This document shows, one piece after another, positions 21,911 through 23,084 of a stretch of 23,084 bases of DNA. Positions within the stretch are counted from its first letter, which is position 1. The number at the start of each line of letters is the position of its first letter. Source of the DNA: CAYJEQ01 sp964369235. GTDB lineage: Bacteria > Bacillota > Clostridia > Oscillospirales > Ruminococcaceae. The stretch lies in assembly GCA_964369235.1 (NCBI GenBank), contig CAYJEQ010000043.1, positions 1 through 23,084 on the forward strand, read 5' to 3'. The notes below the pieces were generated by a model that had not been told where the DNA came from, ran no database searches, and saw only the letters and a list, made by a program, of their open reading frames with translations. The translations under genes and the position numbers were made by a program.

Positions 21911-23084
21911 ATGAAAAAATTTGATACAAAGGTACAGTATATTAAATATAAAGTTTTAAGCGAAGTAGCGAGAAACTATTGGAATGATACTCTTTTAGAG
22001 AATATGAACGATATTCCTAAAAATCTAATCACAGGGAAAGAATCAACCATGCGCTGTTGTGTTTACAAAGAGCGCGCAATACTAAGCGAAAGAGTAAAAA
22101 TAGCAATGGGTGGGGATAAAACCAACCCAAATGTTATTGAAGTAATTGACATTGCCTGTGATGAATGTCCAGTGTCTGGATATGTGGTTACTTCCTCTTG
22201 TAGAGGGTGTATCTCTCACAGATGTTTTGAGTCATGTAAGTTTGGTGCGATATCCTTTAATGATCGTCACGAGGCATTTATAGACAATGATAAATGTGTA
22301 AGCTGTGGTGCTTGTGCTAAGGTCTGCCCATACTTCTCTATTATAAGCACAAAAAGACCTTGTGAAAGCGCTTGCAAAGTAAAAGCTATTACAAAAGCCC
22401 CAGATAACAGCGCCCAGATTATTAATGAGAAATGTATTGCCTGTGGTGCTTGTGTTTATCAGTGTCCTTTTGGATCCATAGCAGATAAATCCTTTATAAT
22501 GGATACTATAGACATAATAAAAAACAGCAAGAAAAATACTGAATATAAAGTATATGCTGTAGTAGCACCTTCTATATCCAGCCAGTTCCACCATGCACAG
22601 CTAGGGCAGGTAATTAGTGGGATAAAGGAGCTAGGTTTTTATACAACAGTAGAAGCAGCACTAGGTGCCGACGCAGTAGCATTAGAGGAATCTGTAGAGC
22701 TAAGCGAAAAAGGCTTTTTAACCAGCTCCTGCTGTCCAGCCTTTGTAATGTATATTCAGCAGAATTTCCCTACAATGGTAGATGATATATCCCATAATCT
22801 TTCCCCAATGGCAAGAATAGCAAAATACATTAAAGAAACCGATCCAACTGCAAAGATTGTCTTTATTGGACCTTGTACAGCTAAGAAGATGGAGTTTCAG
22901 TTAGATAGTGTATCTCCATATATAGATAGTGTAATAACCTTTGAGGAGCTACAGGCACTATTTAACAGCCGTGATATTAAAATAGAGGAGCTTCCACTAG
23001 ATGTTTTAGATAATGCATCATACTTTGGTAGAATTTTTGCAAGAAGTGGTGGGCTATCAGATGCAGTGGCTCAGGCAATGAAAG
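21911..23084 (+). CDS. [FeFe] hydrogenase, group B-like (3' end outside window)
   Basis: The open frame runs from ATG 21911 to the window edge (391 complete codons). The N-terminus MKKFDTKVQYIKYKVLSEVA and the Cys-rich region ACDECPVSGYVV...CRGCISHRC match the monomeric group B (CpIII-like) hydrogenases of clostridia. Two ferredoxin motifs follow (CVSCGACAKVCP and CIACGACVYQCP). The H-cluster domain shows L1 TSSCCPAF (Cys274, Cys275, so the proton-relay Cys is kept) and L2 GPCTAKK (Cys322). The third motif lies beyond the window. It reduces protons or oxidises H2 with ferredoxin. It stands behind the phosphatase in the same direction, with its own structured leader. Confidence 0.93.
   Translation, partial: MKKFDTKVQYIKYKVLSEVARNYWNDTLLENMNDIPKNLITGKESTMRCCVYKERAILSERVKIAMGGDKTNPNVIEVIDIACDECPVSGYVVTSSCRGCISHRCFESCKFGAISFNDRHEAFIDNDKCVSCGACAKVCPYFSIISTKRPCESACKVKAITKAPDNSAQIINEKCIACGACVYQCPFGSIADKSFIMDTIDIIKNSKKNTEYKVYAVVAPSISSQFHHAQLGQVISGIKELGFYTTVEAALGADAVALEESVELSEKGFLTSSCCPAFVMYIQQNFPTMVDDISHNLSPMARIAKYIKETDPTAKIVFIGPCTAKKMEFQLDSVSPYIDSVITFEELQALFNSRDIKIEELPLDVLDNASYFGRIFARSGGLSDAVAQAMK

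Overview
This is an AT-rich window from what looks like an anaerobic low-GC Gram-positive bacterium, most likely of the class Clostridia. The evidence is the nearly uniform AGAAAGGA-type ribosome binding sites, sigma-A-like promoters, two [FeFe]-hydrogenase-family proteins, a SpoIIE-type phosphatase and the Clostridia-like gene content. I cannot name a species.

Layout. (1) Positions 1-4311 (+) are the distal part of a histidine operon: the end of a probable hisC, then hisB, hisH, hisA, hisF, hisIE and a PHP-type histidinol phosphatase, closed by a strong terminator at 4341-4372. (2) Positions 4413-8892 (-) hold a LysR regulator, a YitT-type membrane protein, and a HAD hydrolase / LeuC-like / LeuD-like operon. 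(3) Positions 9094-10686 (-) hold a PIN-like protein with a low-complexity linker and a short-chain dehydrogenase. (4) 10975-12141 (+) is a YibE/F membrane protein with its own promoter and terminator. (5) Positions 12433-17317 (+) form a sulfatase locus: sulfatase, SLC13/DASS anion permease, Dabb-domain protein, second sulfatase. The first promoter carries a perfect palindrome exactly between its -35 and -10 boxes. (6) 17687-18391 (+) is a Crp/Fnr-family regulator with a repeat-rich upstream region. (7) Positions 18619-23084 (+) form a hydrogen/redox module: a NuoE-like [2Fe-2S] protein, a sensory [FeFe]-hydrogenase-like protein with a PAS domain, a SpoIIE/PP2C phosphatase, and a group B-like [FeFe] hydrogenase that runs off the window. 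A Rex-like operator overlaps the promoter of this module.

The most unusual observation is a recurrent 5' leader present four times, on both strands: upstream of the HAD/leuCD operon, the second sulfatase, the Crp-family gene and the group B hydrogenase. Each copy has a 5' A-rich strand (AAAG/AAAU), a hairpin, a conserved GUUUUG-N2/3-(C/G)UUU block, a variable insert, and an AAAAC strand shortly before the ribosome binding site. The A-rich strand can pair with the (C/G)UUU, and GUUUU can pair with AAAAC, giving an H-type-pseudoknot-like fold. There are compensatory changes between copies. I do not recognise it as a known riboswitch; it may be a new cis-regulatory RNA that links otherwise unrelated units into one regulon. 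Its ligand, and even its regulatory role, are inference.
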